Source: Paenibacillus sp. V4I7 (GTDB lineage Bacteria; Bacillota; Bacilli; Paenibacillales; NBRC-103111). From it: 64,000 nt of DNA. Below the pieces are notes generated by a model. It was not told the origin of the DNA. It ran no database searches and saw only the letters and a list, made by a program, of their open reading frames with translations. The number at the start of each line of letters is the position of its first letter. Position 1 is the stretch's first letter. The position numbers and the translations under genes were made by a program. The stretch covers positions 1 to 64,000 of the forward strand of contig NZ_JAUSZD010000002.1 in assembly GCF_030817275.1 (NCBI RefSeq), written 5' to 3'. Below are positions 15,747 through 24,483 of this stretch, in pieces.

Positions 15747-17510
15747 ATGAAAGTACTTGTATCCACACTTAATGCTAAATTCATTCATACCTCCTTGGCT
15801 TTACGCTATCTGAAAGCGTTCTGCGAGAAGGATTTTGACGTTGAAATTACAGAATATACGATTAAAGACCCCGTCATGAACGTCGTTTCGGACATTTACC
15901 AAAAGGCCCCGGATGTATTGGGTTTTTCTTGTTATATTTGGAACATTGAAGAAACGATAACAATTATTAAAATGATCAAAAAGATTCGGCCAGATCTCCT
16001 GATCATGCTTGGCGGCCCTGAAGTCTCCTATGATACCGAGTACTGGATGAATCGCATTCCTGAGGTCGATTTCATTGTGATGGGCGAAGGGGAAGAGACC
16101 TTTCACCAACTGCTGACGGAAATTTCAACGACTCGCAAATATCATTTTGTTTATGGACTGGCTTATCGCAAAGGTGAGGAAATCGTACTCATGCCGGGCA
16201 GACCTAAGCTGAAGCTGGATGATATCCCGTCACCGCACCGTTTTGCAGAAGATGTGCCGAGTCTGGCTAATCGTGTTGTGTATTTTGAGACGAGCCGTGG
16301 CTGCCCCTTCTCTTGCCAATTCTGCTTGTCGAGTATTGAGGTCGGTGTGCGGTATTTTGATATGGAACGTACCAAGTCAGACCTGCTGTACTTAATCGAC
16401 TCCGGCGCGAAGCTAATCAAGTTCGTGGATCGGACATTTAATATTAAGCGTGATTATGCGATGGAGATCTTTGAATTCCTCATTGCGAACCATCGCGGCA
16501 CCGTGTTCCAATTTGAGATTACTGCGGATATCATGCGTCCAGAGGTACTCGATTACCTAGCAGAGAATGCCCCTCCGGGTACATTCCGCTTCGAGATCGG
16601 GGTTCAATCTACGAATGACACAACGAATGATTTGGTGCAGCGCAGGCAGAACTTCTTCAAGCTGAGTCGTACCGTATCTAAGGTGAAAAATAGCTTGAAA
16701 ATCGATCAGCATCTCGATCTTATTGCCGGCTTGCCAGAAGAGGATTATAACTCGTTCCGCAAAACGTTTAACGATGTCTTTGAACTAGGTCCGGAAGAGC
16801 TGCAGCTCGGATTCCTGAAAATGCTGCGCGGTACAGGTATGCGCAATGACGCGCATAAATACGGCTACATCTACATGGATCATGCGCCATATGAGATTCT
16901 CGGCAATGACATTCTGCCGTTCACTGATTTGATTCGCATCAAACGGGTGGAGGATGTGTTGGAGAAATATTGGAACGCGCACCGTATGGATCATACGGTC
17001 AAATATTTAATCGCCAAAGAATTCGCCTCTGCGTTTGATTTCTTTCAAGAGTTCGGCGATTTCTGGGAAGGCCGTGGTTGGCAGAAAATTGGGCATCAGC
17101 TCGAGGATCTGTTTACCCGTTTGCGCGACTTCCTGATACATCGTGAAACGAAAAACATGCACGTCATTGAAGGCTTGATGAAGTTGGATTATTTCCTGGG
17201 CCATAAATATAAGCCGCGTAAAATCTGGTGGGACTTCACCTTGGAGAAGTCCGAGCAGAACGCGTACCTGAGGCTCCTGGCTGAGCAGCCTGAGCTCGTC
17301 AGCGGGGACTTCCGGAGCCTCCGCATCAATGAAAAAGATCTCCACAAGCACGCGATGCTTGAGGTGCTCCCTTTCGCTTTGCAGACGTATCTGCAGAGCG
17401 GAGAGATCGACGAAAGCAGCAAAGAGCTGCTTGTTGTGCACTTCCCGCCGGATGCGCAGCAGCCGGCTAGCTACTACACCATGCCGCTGCAGCAAGTGGC
17501 AGCCGTATAA
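15747..17510 (+). CDS. B12-binding radical SAM protein with DUF4080
   Basis: The start is ATG 15747 with GAACGAGG about 10 bases upstream; the TTG at 15741 has poorer spacing. The 587-residue product has a cobalamin-binding Rossmann domain (residues 1-140, with VLGFSCYIWNIEET and LGGPEVSY), a radical SAM domain with Cys186, Cys190 and Cys193 in RGCPFSCQFC, and a C-terminal DUF4080 region from about 390. Members perform unknown radical methylations or rearrangements. No substrate-like neighbour is present: a small protein precedes it and a terminator follows. Confidence 0.88.
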   Translation: MKVLVSTLNAKFIHTSLALRYLKAFCEKDFDVEITEYTIKDPVMNVVSDIYQKAPDVLGFSCYIWNIEETITIIKMIKKIRPDLLIMLGGPEVSYDTEYWMNRIPEVDFIVMGEGEETFHQLLTEISTTRKYHFVYGLAYRKGEEIVLMPGRPKLKLDDIPSPHRFAEDVPSLANRVVYFETSRGCPFSCQFCLSSIEVGVRYFDMERTKSDLLYLIDSGAKLIKFVDRTFNIKRDYAMEIFEFLIANHRGTVFQFEITADIMRPEVLDYLAENAPPGTFRFEIGVQSTNDTTNDLVQRRQNFFKLSRTVSKVKNSLKIDQHLDLIAGLPEEDYNSFRKTFNDVFELGPEELQLGFLKMLRGTGMRNDAHKYGYIYMDHAPYEILGNDILPFTDLIRIKRVEDVLEKYWNAHRMDHTVKYLIAKEFASAFDFFQEFGDFWEGRGWQKIGHQLEDLFTRLRDFLIHRETKNMHVIEGLMKLDYFLGHKYKPRKIWWDFTLEKSEQNAYLRLLAEQPELVSGDFRSLRINEKDLHKHAMLEVLPFALQTYLQSGEIDESSKELLVVHFPPDAQQPASYYTMPLQQVAAV

Positions 17511-17513
17511 TCG

Positions 17514-17553
17514 AAGCCTCGCTCCCCATGCGAATTGGGAGTGGGGCTTTTTA
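17514..17553 (+). terminator. Rho-independent terminator of the radical SAM gene
   Basis: 13-bp stem 17514-17526 / 17537-17549, followed by TTTTTAT. Confidence 0.85.
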
Positions 17554-17648
17554 TATTGGCCCAGACAATATGATTTAATCGGGCCTTTTAAGGGTAATCT
17601 ATGGTAGTTGAAACACCTACCAAATGATACTTGAGAGGAGAGCAACTC

Positions 17649-18074
17649 ATGATTGAAACCAAGAATAAGCAGCTGGAAGAACAGATCGTGAAGGTACTGC
17701 ATGCTAACCAGGTCTGCTCTTTTGCTACAGTAGACAACGGCAAGCCCAAAGTGCGTTACATGGCCTTGTTCCATGATGGATTGACCATTAACCTTGCGGC
17801 GAACAAAAAGACGGATAAAGTAGACGAGCTAAAGGACAATCCCCATGTACACATTCTGGTAGGCTATGACGGCAAGACTTCCTCCGAAATTTTGCAGATC
17901 CAAGCAACGGCTACTATTACTGCAAATAATGCGCTTCGTGAGAAGTTATGGAACGACTCCATGAAGCAATGGTTCAATGGACCACATGATCCGAACTACG
18001 TGGTGCTCGAAATTACACCTACCTATATCGAATATATGAATGGAAATTCCGAACCTCAGGTTTGGACGAAATAG
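17649..18074 (+). CDS. Pyridoxamine 5'-phosphate oxidase-fold protein
   Basis: ATG 17649 has AGGAG 8-10 bases upstream. The 141-residue product is a split-barrel flavin-binding protein: VCSFATVDNGKPKVRYM at the N-terminus, TINLAANKKTDKVDELKDNP in the middle and VVLEITPTYIEYMNG near the end. This matches the PNPOx-like general-stress/heme-or-F420-type small proteins. The Arg/Lys set of true PdxH is not evident, so a vitamin B6 role is unlikely. It is a single gene. Confidence 0.85.
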   Translation: MIETKNKQLEEQIVKVLHANQVCSFATVDNGKPKVRYMALFHDGLTINLAANKKTDKVDELKDNPHVHILVGYDGKTSSEILQIQATATITANNALREKLWNDSMKQWFNGPHDPNYVVLEITPTYIEYMNGNSEPQVWTK

Positions 18075-18123
18075 CTTCATAAACCTTTTTACATCCCATA
18101 AAAGGATTTCCCTGAAAAACCCA

Positions 18124-18153
18124 TTGACCACAGGTAAGGTTAAGTGATAAGAT
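18124..18153 (+). promoter_or_regulatory. Candidate sigma-A promoter of the IMP dehydrogenase gene
   Basis: TTGACC at 18124-18129 and TAAGAT at 18148-18153, spacer 18. A small hairpin at about 18187-18204 (CTTTGAGC/GCTCAAAG) lies in the leader before the AGGAGG at 18216. No riboswitch was recognised. Confidence 0.5.
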
Positions 18154-18231
18154 TGAAAAAATTTACCTATGGATCAAATGAGAGACTTTGAGCTACGCTC
18201 AAAGATCCCTATATTAGGAGGAAATCGTAAA

Positions 18232-19734
18232 GTGGCTACGTATTACTTAGAACCATCCCGTACGTTTAGTGAGTTTTTGTTGATTCCTAATCTTACAACG
18301 AAGGAATGTACACCGGCGAATGTGAAGCTTAAGACACCGTTAGTTAAATTCAATAAAGGCGAGGAGCCTGCGATCTCGCTCAATATCCCGTTTTCATCTG
18401 CTGTCATGCAGGCCGTATCCGATCATGGAATGGCGATTGCTTTGGCGCGGAGTGGCGGGATTTCGTTTATTTTTGGCTCGCAATCCATTGAAGAAGAAGC
18501 TTTGATGGTGCGTAAAGTAAAAGGGTACAAGGCAGGATTTGTAGTTAGCCGTTCCAACTTAACTCCCCAGCATACACTAAGTGATGTATTGGCGTTGAAA
18601 GAAGAAACAGGTCATTCTACGGTTGCCATTACCGACGATGGTACAGCGAATGGCAAATTGCTTGGTATTGTAACGGGGCGTGATTACCGGACAAGTCGTG
18701 ACCCTCTGGATCGCCAAATCCAGCATTTTATGACGCCTTTCGATAAATTGATTTACGGCAAATCAGGAATTACTTTATCGGAAGCAAACAATTTAATTTG
18801 GGATCACAAGCTGAATTGTTTACCGATTGTGGATGAGCATCAGAAACTCGATACCCTCGTTTTCCGTAAGGATTATGATGAGCATAAAGAAAATCCGATG
18901 GAGCTGTTGGACGCTAACAAAAGCTATATTGTTGGTGCGGGGATTAATACGAAGGATTACAAAGAGAGAGTGCCTGCGCTTGTTGAAGCGGGAGTAGACA
19001 TTCTAGTCATCGATTCTTCAGATGGTTACAGTGAATGGCAGCGGGAAACGGTTCAGTATGTGAAAGAGAATTTCAATGTGAAGATCGGTGCAGGTAACGT
19101 TGTAGACCGTGAAGGGTTCCTTTATCTGGTGGAATCAGGAGCGGATTTCATTAAAGTCGGCATCGGTGGCGGGTCTATCTGTATCACTCGGGAGCAAAAA
19201 GGGATTGGTCGCGGACAAGCCTCTTCCATCATGGAAGTTGTTGAAGCCAGAGATCAATACTTCAAAGAAACAGGTACCTACATTCCAATCTGTTCCGATG
19301 GTGGTATCGTACATGACTACCATATTACATTAGCCTTAGCCATGGGTGCTGATTTTGTTATGTTGGGTCGATATTTCGCGCGTTTCGATGAGAGCCCGAC
19401 CAGAAAGCTGAAAGTTGGCAACAACTTCGTGAAAGAATACTGGGGAGAAGGCTCCAATCGTGCCCGCAACTGGCAGCGTTATGATACGGGTGGCAAAAAC
19501 AAGCTCTTGTTTGAGGAAGGCGTCGATTCGTATGTTCCATATGCTGGAGGCCTTCAGGAGAACCTGGACAAGACGCTTGGTAAAATAAAGTCCACGATGT
19601 GCAACTGTGGATCATTAAGCTTGGACGAGCTGAAAAGCAAAGCGAGAATTGCGCTCGTTTCCGCAACCAGCCTTGTTGAAGGCGGAGCGCACGACGTTAT
19701 TTTAAAAGAAAGCAGCTTATCGGAAGAATCTTAG
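18232..19734 (+). CDS. guaB: IMP dehydrogenase (variant family)
   Basis: GTG 18232 is selected because AGGAGG at 18216-18221 is 10 bases upstream and the N-terminus [20 protein letters not shown] is where related proteins begin; an upstream ATG at 18169 has no such site. The 500-residue product has a TIM barrel interrupted by a CBS pair (about 105-220) and the catalytic loop [15 protein letters not shown] with Cys317. The canonical loop is GIGPGSICTTR, so Pro is replaced by Gly and the second Thr by Ile. The enzyme makes XMP from IMP for GMP synthesis. It may coexist with a standard GuaB elsewhere. Confidence 0.85.
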   Translation: MATYYLEPSRTFSEFLLIPNLTTKECTPANVKLKTPLVKFNKGEEPAISLNIPFSSAVMQAVSDHGMAIALARSGGISFIFGSQSIEEEALMVRKVKGYKAGFVVSRSNLTPQHTLSDVLALKEETGHSTVAITDDGTANGKLLGIVTGRDYRTSRDPLDRQIQHFMTPFDKLIYGKSGITLSEANNLIWDHKLNCLPIVDEHQKLDTLVFRKDYDEHKENPMELLDANKSYIVGAGINTKDYKERVPALVEAGVDILVIDSSDGYSEWQRETVQYVKENFNVKIGAGNVVDREGFLYLVESGADFIKVGIGGGSICITREQKGIGRGQASSIMEVVEARDQYFKETGTYIPICSDGGIVHDYHITLALAMGADFVMLGRYFARFDESPTRKLKVGNNFVKEYWGEGSNRARNWQRYDTGGKNKLLFEEGVDSYVPYAGGLQENLDKTLGKIKSTMCNCGSLSLDELKSKARIALVSATSLVEGGAHDVILKESSLSEES

Positions 19735-19770
19735 CTGGGAATAGAACTAGACAGTGCTTCTAAATGAAAT

Positions 19771-19815
19771 AAGCCTCCAAAACCACGGTGAAAGTGGTTT
19801 TGGAGGCTTATTTTC
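19771..19815 (+). terminator. Strong terminator after guaB
   Basis: Perfect 16-bp stem 19771-19786 / 19794-19809 with loop GGTGAAA, followed by ATTTTCATTT; flanks extend the pairing. Confidence 0.85.
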
Positions 19816-19993
19816 ATTTCGAGCATGGTTTTCAGCTTTGCTAAGAAATGCTTAATTAACTTATCTTTGCTATGCGAGACTATTGTGACTTAACTGAGCT
19901 AAGAAAAACTTCACTATAGCTCAACTTTACTGAGAGATAATTCATAGTAACTCAACTTACTGAAAGAGACTTAGTATTTATTTCGAATTCTGA

Positions 19994-20185
19994 GTTGTAC
20001 ATTTTACAACATTATCCCGTCCTAAACCGATAAAATCGCAGTAAAGTTGCATTTTGTACAACAGTTTCGACTGATTTCCTTGGAAATCAACATATTTAAG
20101 AGGAATTGTTGTACTTTTTACAACACTCCCTACTCACAAGTAAATATTTAGCTCCAATTGTTGTATTTTTTACAACAATTGGAGC
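19994..20185. repeat. Island of four GTTGYA-N5-TACAAC palindromes
   Basis: The palindromes occupy 19994-20010, 20046-20062, 20108-20124 and 20160-20176, each with 6-base arms around exactly five bases. The last is the core of a longer perfect 15-bp stem, 20151-20165 / 20171-20185. The second copy has GTTGCA in its left arm. The gap 19816-20452 holds no credible gene. Upstream, 19850-19980 has a degenerate repeat built on GACTTAACTGAG / CTCAACTTTACTGAGAGA / CTCAACTTACTGAAAGAGA. Confidence 0.75.
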
Positions 20186-20199
20186 TAAAGGGGCGAGGG

Positions 20200-20390
20200 C
20201 AAGGGCAAGGGAGGGGCAAAGTTAAAGCGGAGTCAGAGTCAAAGCAAAGTTAAAGTCAAAGCAAAAGCAAAGCAGAGTCAGAGCAAAGTCAAAGTAAAAG
20301 TAAAAGTAAAAAGTAAAAGTAAAAGTAAAAGTAAAAGTAAAAGTAAAAGTAAAAGTAAAAGTAAAAGTAGGTAAAGGTAAAAAAGGCAAA
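20200..20390. repeat. Purine-rich hexanucleotide tract
   Basis: Bases 20287-20372 are a nearly pure six-base repeat (AAAGTA on the plus strand, one A insertion near 20310). It is flanked on the left by degenerate hexamers (AAAGTC, AAAGCA, AAAGTT and GGGCAA types). It lies just downstream of manA's stop on the opposite strand. Read in other frames it yields only alternating Phe-Thr or Phe-Tyr, so the ORFs there are spurious. Confidence 0.8.
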
Positions 20391-20452
20391 CTCAAAATCA
20401 AACTCAAAAGTGCATTGCTTATGAGCAATAGTGATTATCGCAATAATTACAA

Positions 20453-21418
20453 TTAAGGCAAGTAGCTGCGAATAACCGTCATGCTGCCTTCTAGTGCATA
20501 GCTGCCAAGATTGGCAGGAAGCAGGAAGCAGTCGCCTGGCTTCGTGGAGATGCTGCCATCTGCCCACTGGAGGGTTCCGTTCCCGTCTGCAATAACGAGG
20601 ATGACGAAGCTTTCAGGAGAAGTGCTTAGCTCCCATTTCGGTCCTACTAGGCCTTTTTCTACGGTGAAGAAAGGGGACTCGGCAAGCGTTAACCAAGTAC
20701 CGGCTTCATTCAAATCTGTTTTCATCCGAGTGGAACCGGAGCCTTCATACGCGATAACGTTGAGAGAATCTTCTATATGAAGATCACGTGGTTTACCATC
20801 CAATCCAGGACGATTATAATCGTACAAACGATAGGTCGTATCGGAATTTTGCTGAATCTCGGCAACTAGAACGCCAGCACCAAGGGCATGGACCGTTCCT
20901 GCTGGGATGTAGAAGGAATCACCGGCTTCAACAGGCACTTCCTGCAAGCAGTCCAAAATGCGGTTCTCTGCTATGGCTTGAGCTAAGCTTTCACGTGTAA
21001 CGCCTTCTTGCATGCCATATATAATTTTGGCGCCGGGCTTGGCATCAAGGATGTACCACATCTCTGTTTTGCCGAGCTCGCCGGCAGCCAAATTCTTGTA
21101 ATGATCGTTCGGATGTACTTGTACGGAAAGGTCGTCTTCGCAATCCAATAACTTGATGAGTAGTGGGAAACGGCCGTTTTTCTCGGAAAATCCTTTGGTG
21201 CCGAATAATGTTTTGCCGTAATTCTCGCGAATTTCGTCTAGACCAAGGCCTGCTAATTCGCCATTAATAACCTTCGTCGTTCCATTCGGGTGATCGCCAA
21301 TCATCCAGCCTTCGCCAATGGCGCCTTCTGGAAGCTGAAAACCAAACTTTTCTAGGGCTCTTCCACCCCAGACACGTTCTTTCATTTCAGGTTGAAATTG
21401 AAGCGGGTATGATTTCAC
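20453..21418 (-). CDS. manA: Mannose-6-phosphate isomerase, class I type
   Basis: The 321-residue cupin-fold product starts at GTG 21418 with AGGGA about 7 bases upstream. The zinc site is visible as LSVQVHPND (His), KTEMWYIL (Glu) and SFYIPAGTVHALG (His); EIQQNSDTTYRLYDYNRP completes the catalytic pocket. It interconverts mannose-6-phosphate and fructose-6-phosphate, feeding GDP-mannose synthesis or mannose catabolism, which fits the mannosyltransferase-like and beta-mannosidase genes in the window although it is not linked to them. Its stop lies by a gene-free repeat island. Confidence 0.93.
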   Translation of the reverse strand: MKSYPLQFQPEMKERVWGGRALEKFGFQLPEGAIGEGWMIGDHPNGTTKVINGELAGLGLDEIRENYGKTLFGTKGFSEKNGRFPLLIKLLDCEDDLSVQVHPNDHYKNLAAGELGKTEMWYILDAKPGAKIIYGMQEGVTRESLAQAIAENRILDCLQEVPVEAGDSFYIPAGTVHALGAGVLVAEIQQNSDTTYRLYDYNRPGLDGKPRDLHIEDSLNVIAYEGSGSTRMKTDLNEAGTWLTLAESPFFTVEKGLVGPKWELSTSPESFVILVIADGNGTLQWADGSISTKPGDCFLLPANLGSYALEGSMTVIRSYLP

Positions 21419-21493
21419 AAGCTATCCCTACTTTCTTCTCTAATTTCTCCTACAAAAGAATGCTATTGCACTCTCTAGCATTATATCATGCGT

Positions 21494-22072
21494 CTATCTT
21501 TTTTCTAGAGCTAGGAGATAGGGAGCATGCGGGCTGGTATTCATGAATTGGTAACGCAGCACCTGAAAGGCTGCGAGCGGAAGGCGCTGGGCCCAGCTTT
21601 CGACGGCTGCAGCTTCTTCCGAGCCTCCATCGTGCCCGCTATAGAGCACGATGGTCACGATACCGCCTTTGCGGAGAAGGCGGAGGGCAGCCTCGAGAGC
21701 AGGAATCGTGGATTCCTGCTTCGTAATCGTTGCCGGATCGGCGCCGGGCAGGTAGCCGAGATTGAACGTGACCGCAGCGACCTTGCCGTGGCGGTCCTGC
21801 GGCACAGCCGCCTCCATGAGCGCATGGCTGCATAGGCTCATGTGTACACATGAAGATGCGTCTGGAAGTTCTTTCTCCAGACGCATCTTTGTTTGATCCA
21901 GCGCTTGCTGCTGGATATCGAAGCCATAAACGCTGCCGCGGGTGCCAACCAGCTTCGCTAAGAACACAGCATCCACGCCATTGCCAAGGGTCCCGTCGAT
22001 GACGGTATCGCCCGGCTGAGCCCGCTGATTAATTAGTTGATGAGCAAAACTAAGTACCGAAACAAAACCCAT
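21494..22072 (-). CDS. mnmM: tRNA-modifying SAM methyltransferase (MnmM/YtqB-like)
   Basis: The start is ATG 22072 because GGAGGG sits 10 bases upstream; the upstream ATG at 22090 has no site and its own codons contain that GGAGGG. The 192-residue Rossmann methyltransferase shows motif I VIDGTLGNGVDAVFLA, motif II VYGFDIQQQAL and the family-specific TFNLGYLPGADPA. B. subtilis YtqB (MnmM) methylates the 5-aminomethyl group of U34 in tRNA. YtqA and YtqB are neighbours in B. subtilis; here a cytochrome c gene separates them. Confidence 0.85.
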   Translation of the reverse strand: MGFVSVLSFAHQLINQRAQPGDTVIDGTLGNGVDAVFLAKLVGTRGSVYGFDIQQQALDQTKMRLEKELPDASSCVHMSLCSHALMEAAVPQDRHGKVAAVTFNLGYLPGADPATITKQESTIPALEAALRLLRKGGIVTIVLYSGHDGGSEEAAAVESWAQRLPLAAFQVLRYQFMNTSPHAPYLLALEKR

Positions 22073-22103
22073 GCGATGAAAGCCCTCCATGCTGCTTATA
22101 CGA

Positions 22104-22685
22104 TTATTTTTTGTCTGCTAGCCATGCGGCTAGCACTTCGATTTCTTCGGATTTCAGTGCGCTTTTGAAAGGTGGCATATCGCCTTTACCTCCGAGGATT
22201 TGCGCAGCGATCTCATCCTTGGTTTTGTGCGAACCGACCTTCGTCAGGTTCGGACCGAAGTCGCCTGCAAGCCCTGCCCCGTGGCAGGACATGCAGTTGT
22301 CCTTGTACAGCACCTGCGCCTGCGCTGCGGTACTCGTGCCGCCATCCGCAGGCTTTGCGGATGGGGATGGCGCCGCGCTTGCAGGCGCTGGCGTTGCAGT
22401 CGGCGTCGGCTTAGCCGCAGCCGCTTCTTTCACTGCTGGCGTCGCGGCCGCAGCAGTCGGCTTCGCTGTCGCTGCTGCGCTCGGCTGCGGAGTACTGCTT
22501 GCCGCTGGCTGCACCGTAGCGGCTGCGGGTGCTGCCGTCGCTACAGCAACCGGCGACGCACTTACTACCGCCGTCGGTGACGTTGACGGCGCCACGGTAC
22601 TCACTGGTGTCGCCGGCTCACTTCCACATCCAGCGACAACTAGCATCATCCCAACAATGGCTGCTTGAGCCCGTTTCATCATCAT
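22104..22685 (-). CDS. Membrane-anchored lipoprotein cytochrome c (c551/CccB type)
   Basis: The 193-residue product has a lipoprotein signal ending MMLVVAGC (lipidated Cys20), then a Pro/Ala/Thr/Ser linker of about 95 residues, then a class I cytochrome c: heme motif CMSCH (131-135), GPNLTKVG and axial Met170 in GDMPPF. It would carry electrons at the outer face of the cytoplasmic membrane, as CccB/c551 do. The linker is unusually long and GC-rich and probably spans the cell wall. It is sandwiched between mnmM and ytqA on the same strand. Confidence 0.9.
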   Translation of the reverse strand: MMMKRAQAAIVGMMLVVAGCGSEPATPVSTVAPSTSPTAVVSASPVAVATAAPAAATVQPAASSTPQPSAAATAKPTAAAATPAVKEAAAAKPTPTATPAPASAAPSPSAKPADGGTSTAAQAQVLYKDNCMSCHGAGLAGDFGPNLTKVGSHKTKDEIAAQILGGKGDMPPFKSALKSEEIEVLAAWLADKK

Positions 22686-22790
22686 GATTATCCATCTCCT
22701 TTAGTCATTCTACCTATATAAAGGAAACGGATAATAATCTATTTTGGTTTTATGTGTTTATATGTTTATGTGTTTATGTTTTCGTTAGAT

Positions 22791-23756
22791 TTATCCTTGG
22801 TCGACTTTACCCTTCCAAAGTTTACCCTGCCAAGTATTTCTTTCTTTTAAAAGGGTATCAAAAGCATTCAGCACTTCCCACTTTTTAAGGCTCCACATCG
22901 GGCCAATCAGTAGATCGCGGGGCGCATCTCCAGTAAGGCGATGGACTATCATTTCCGGTGGCAGAAATTCGAGCGTATCTACGATAAGCTTCACATACTC
23001 GTCTTTTTCCAGGAACTGAAGCAAGCCAGCTTCGTATTGTTTCACCATAGGCGTTTTACGCATTAAATGAAGTAAATGGATTTTAATGCCCTGAACATCC
23101 ATCTGAGCGACGGCTCGTCCGGTGTCCAGCATCATTTCGTGGGTCTCCCCAGGTAATCCATAAATAATGTGTGCACAGGTACGGATATTATGCTTTCGAA
23201 GCTTGGCAACCGCATCCAAATAGCATTGTGTGTCGTGAGCACGATTGATGAGTTCAGAGGTTGATTCGTGTACGGTTTGAAGACCCATTTCGACCCATAG
23301 GTAGGTTCGTTCATTCAACTCCGCCAAGTATTCGATCACATCATCTGGTAAACAATCCGGTCTGGTCGCAATGGATAAACCAACGACGCCTGGCTGCTTT
23401 AAAATAACTTCATAATATTCCCGCAGCTCCTCAACGGGTGCATACGTATTCGTATAGGCCTGAAAGTAGCCGATGTATTGGGCATCCGGCCATTTCTGAT
23501 GTTGGAGATCACGAATCTTATTAAATTGGGTAACCAGATCATCGCGGCGGCTTCCCGCAAAATCACCTGATCCCCGTGCGCTGCAAAATGTGCAGCCGCC
23601 AGTTGCAATATTGCCATCACGATTGGGACAAGTAAAACCTGCATCCAGCATGACTTTAAAAACCTTCCCGCCGAAAGCTTCACGCATTTCATAATTCCAT
23701 GTATGGAAACGTTTGTCCCCCCATAGTTGAGGCGACTCCTGAGTAATTATAGACAT
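22791..23756 (-). CDS. ytqA: TIGR01212-family radical SAM protein (YtqA)
   Basis: ATG 23756 is favoured by AAAGGAG 7-8 bases upstream; the frame continues upstream without a site. The 321-residue product carries Cys43, Cys55 and Cys58 in CPNRDGNIATGGCTFC, a spaced radical SAM cluster motif typical of YtqA, followed by SGDFAGSRRDDL and GLSIATRPDCLPDD. Related to MiaB/HemN-like radical SAM enzymes; the substrate is unproven, likely tRNA-linked given its pairing with MnmM in relatives. It heads the minus-strand unit ytqA-cytochrome c-mnmM. Confidence 0.87.
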   Translation of the reverse strand: MSIITQESPQLWGDKRFHTWNYEMREAFGGKVFKVMLDAGFTCPNRDGNIATGGCTFCSARGSGDFAGSRRDDLVTQFNKIRDLQHQKWPDAQYIGYFQAYTNTYAPVEELREYYEVILKQPGVVGLSIATRPDCLPDDVIEYLAELNERTYLWVEMGLQTVHESTSELINRAHDTQCYLDAVAKLRKHNIRTCAHIIYGLPGETHEMMLDTGRAVAQMDVQGIKIHLLHLMRKTPMVKQYEAGLLQFLEKDEYVKLIVDTLEFLPPEMIVHRLTGDAPRDLLIGPMWSLKKWEVLNAFDTLLKERNTWQGKLWKGKVDQG

Positions 23757-23905
23757 ATGGTTGCTCCTTTCTTTCCAACCTATTGTAGCGAAATTGAAGC
23801 ATGAAAGCGACCCCTGCCTTTCCAAGATGTTCCCCGTTAAAAAGGAGCGATACGGAGCATGCTAACTTTGCATAACTATTACATGCCGAAAGGGGATTTG
23901 AACAA

Positions 23906-24358
23906 GTGAAAAAGTTTCGTACAATTACTTTGGCGGTAGCTTTGACAACGGCATTAAGTTTTGGGGCAACTGGTGCACTGGCTACTGGAACTACAGGAAC
24001 TACTGGAACTACTGGAACAACGGGGACAGGAACTACGACAACATCGGGATATACAGGAAGTAATTATGACGCTACTGTAGGTACTGGTACTACAGGTACT
24101 ACAACTACAGGTACTACAGGTACTACTACTGGTGGTACTGGCACCGACGTTATGGGTCAAATCAATGGTTACGGCACAAATATGATGGACCGAATGAATA
24201 CTACAGGTATGAACAATAATTATGACACTTCGTCCTATCGTGCCACTGCGACTACTGGGGCAGACGATGATATGGACTGGGGATGGCTTGGTCTGGTAGG
24301 TTTGTTGGGCTTAGTTGGTCTTAGAGGAAGAGATAAACGAAGAGATGAAATTAGGTAA
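23906..24358 (+). CDS. Secreted Thr/Gly-rich protein with WGxxGxxG-CTERM-type tail
   Basis: GTG 23906 has AAAGGGGA about 10 bases upstream. The 150-residue product has a signal peptide (MKKFRTITLAVALTTALSFG, Ala-rich end), then a Thr-Gly repeat region built on GTT (residues 27-80), a low-complexity middle, and an acidic DDDMD followed by WGWLGLVGLLGLVGL and a basic GRDKRRDE end. That tail (acidic residues, Trp-Gly start, glycine-spaced hydrophobic helix, basic end) fits the WGxxGxxG-CTERM sorting-type class. No obvious processing peptidase is encoded nearby. The repeat is coded by 9-base units and could vary in copy number. Confidence 0.8.
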   Translation: MKKFRTITLAVALTTALSFGATGALATGTTGTTGTTGTTGTGTTTTSGYTGSNYDATVGTGTTGTTTTGTTGTTTGGTGTDVMGQINGYGTNMMDRMNTTGMNNNYDTSSYRATATTGADDDMDWGWLGLVGLLGLVGLRGRDKRRDEIR

Positions 24359-24377
24359 ATAGATACTATCTAGAATG

Positions 24378-24402
24378 CGCCCTCCAATTGGAGGGCGTTT
24401 TT
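24378..24402 (+). terminator. Rho-independent terminator after the CTERM gene
   Basis: 8-bp GC stem CGCCCTCC (24378-24385) / GGAGGGCG (24390-24397), loop AATT, then five T. Confidence 0.85.
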
Positions 24403-24483
24403 CTATGTCGTTAGAATGATCTGCCATTCATAAAGAACATCATCATAACGAAAGCTATCATTAATGAAACAAAAGGAAAGCAG

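Noticed and set aside
18187..18204. Hairpin in the guaB leader as a purine riboswitch
   Set aside because: An 8-bp simple hairpin without the conserved junction of purine or guanidine riboswitches.
20222..20567. Minus-strand ORFs reading alternating Phe-Thr or Phe-Tyr
   Set aside because: Products of the hexanucleotide tract; no ribosome-binding site, one overlaps manA out of frame.
22111..22668. 185-residue Ala-rich plus-strand ORF opposite the cytochrome c gene
   Set aside because: Mirror of a GC-rich low-complexity coding region; the minus strand has signal peptide, CxxCH and axial Met.
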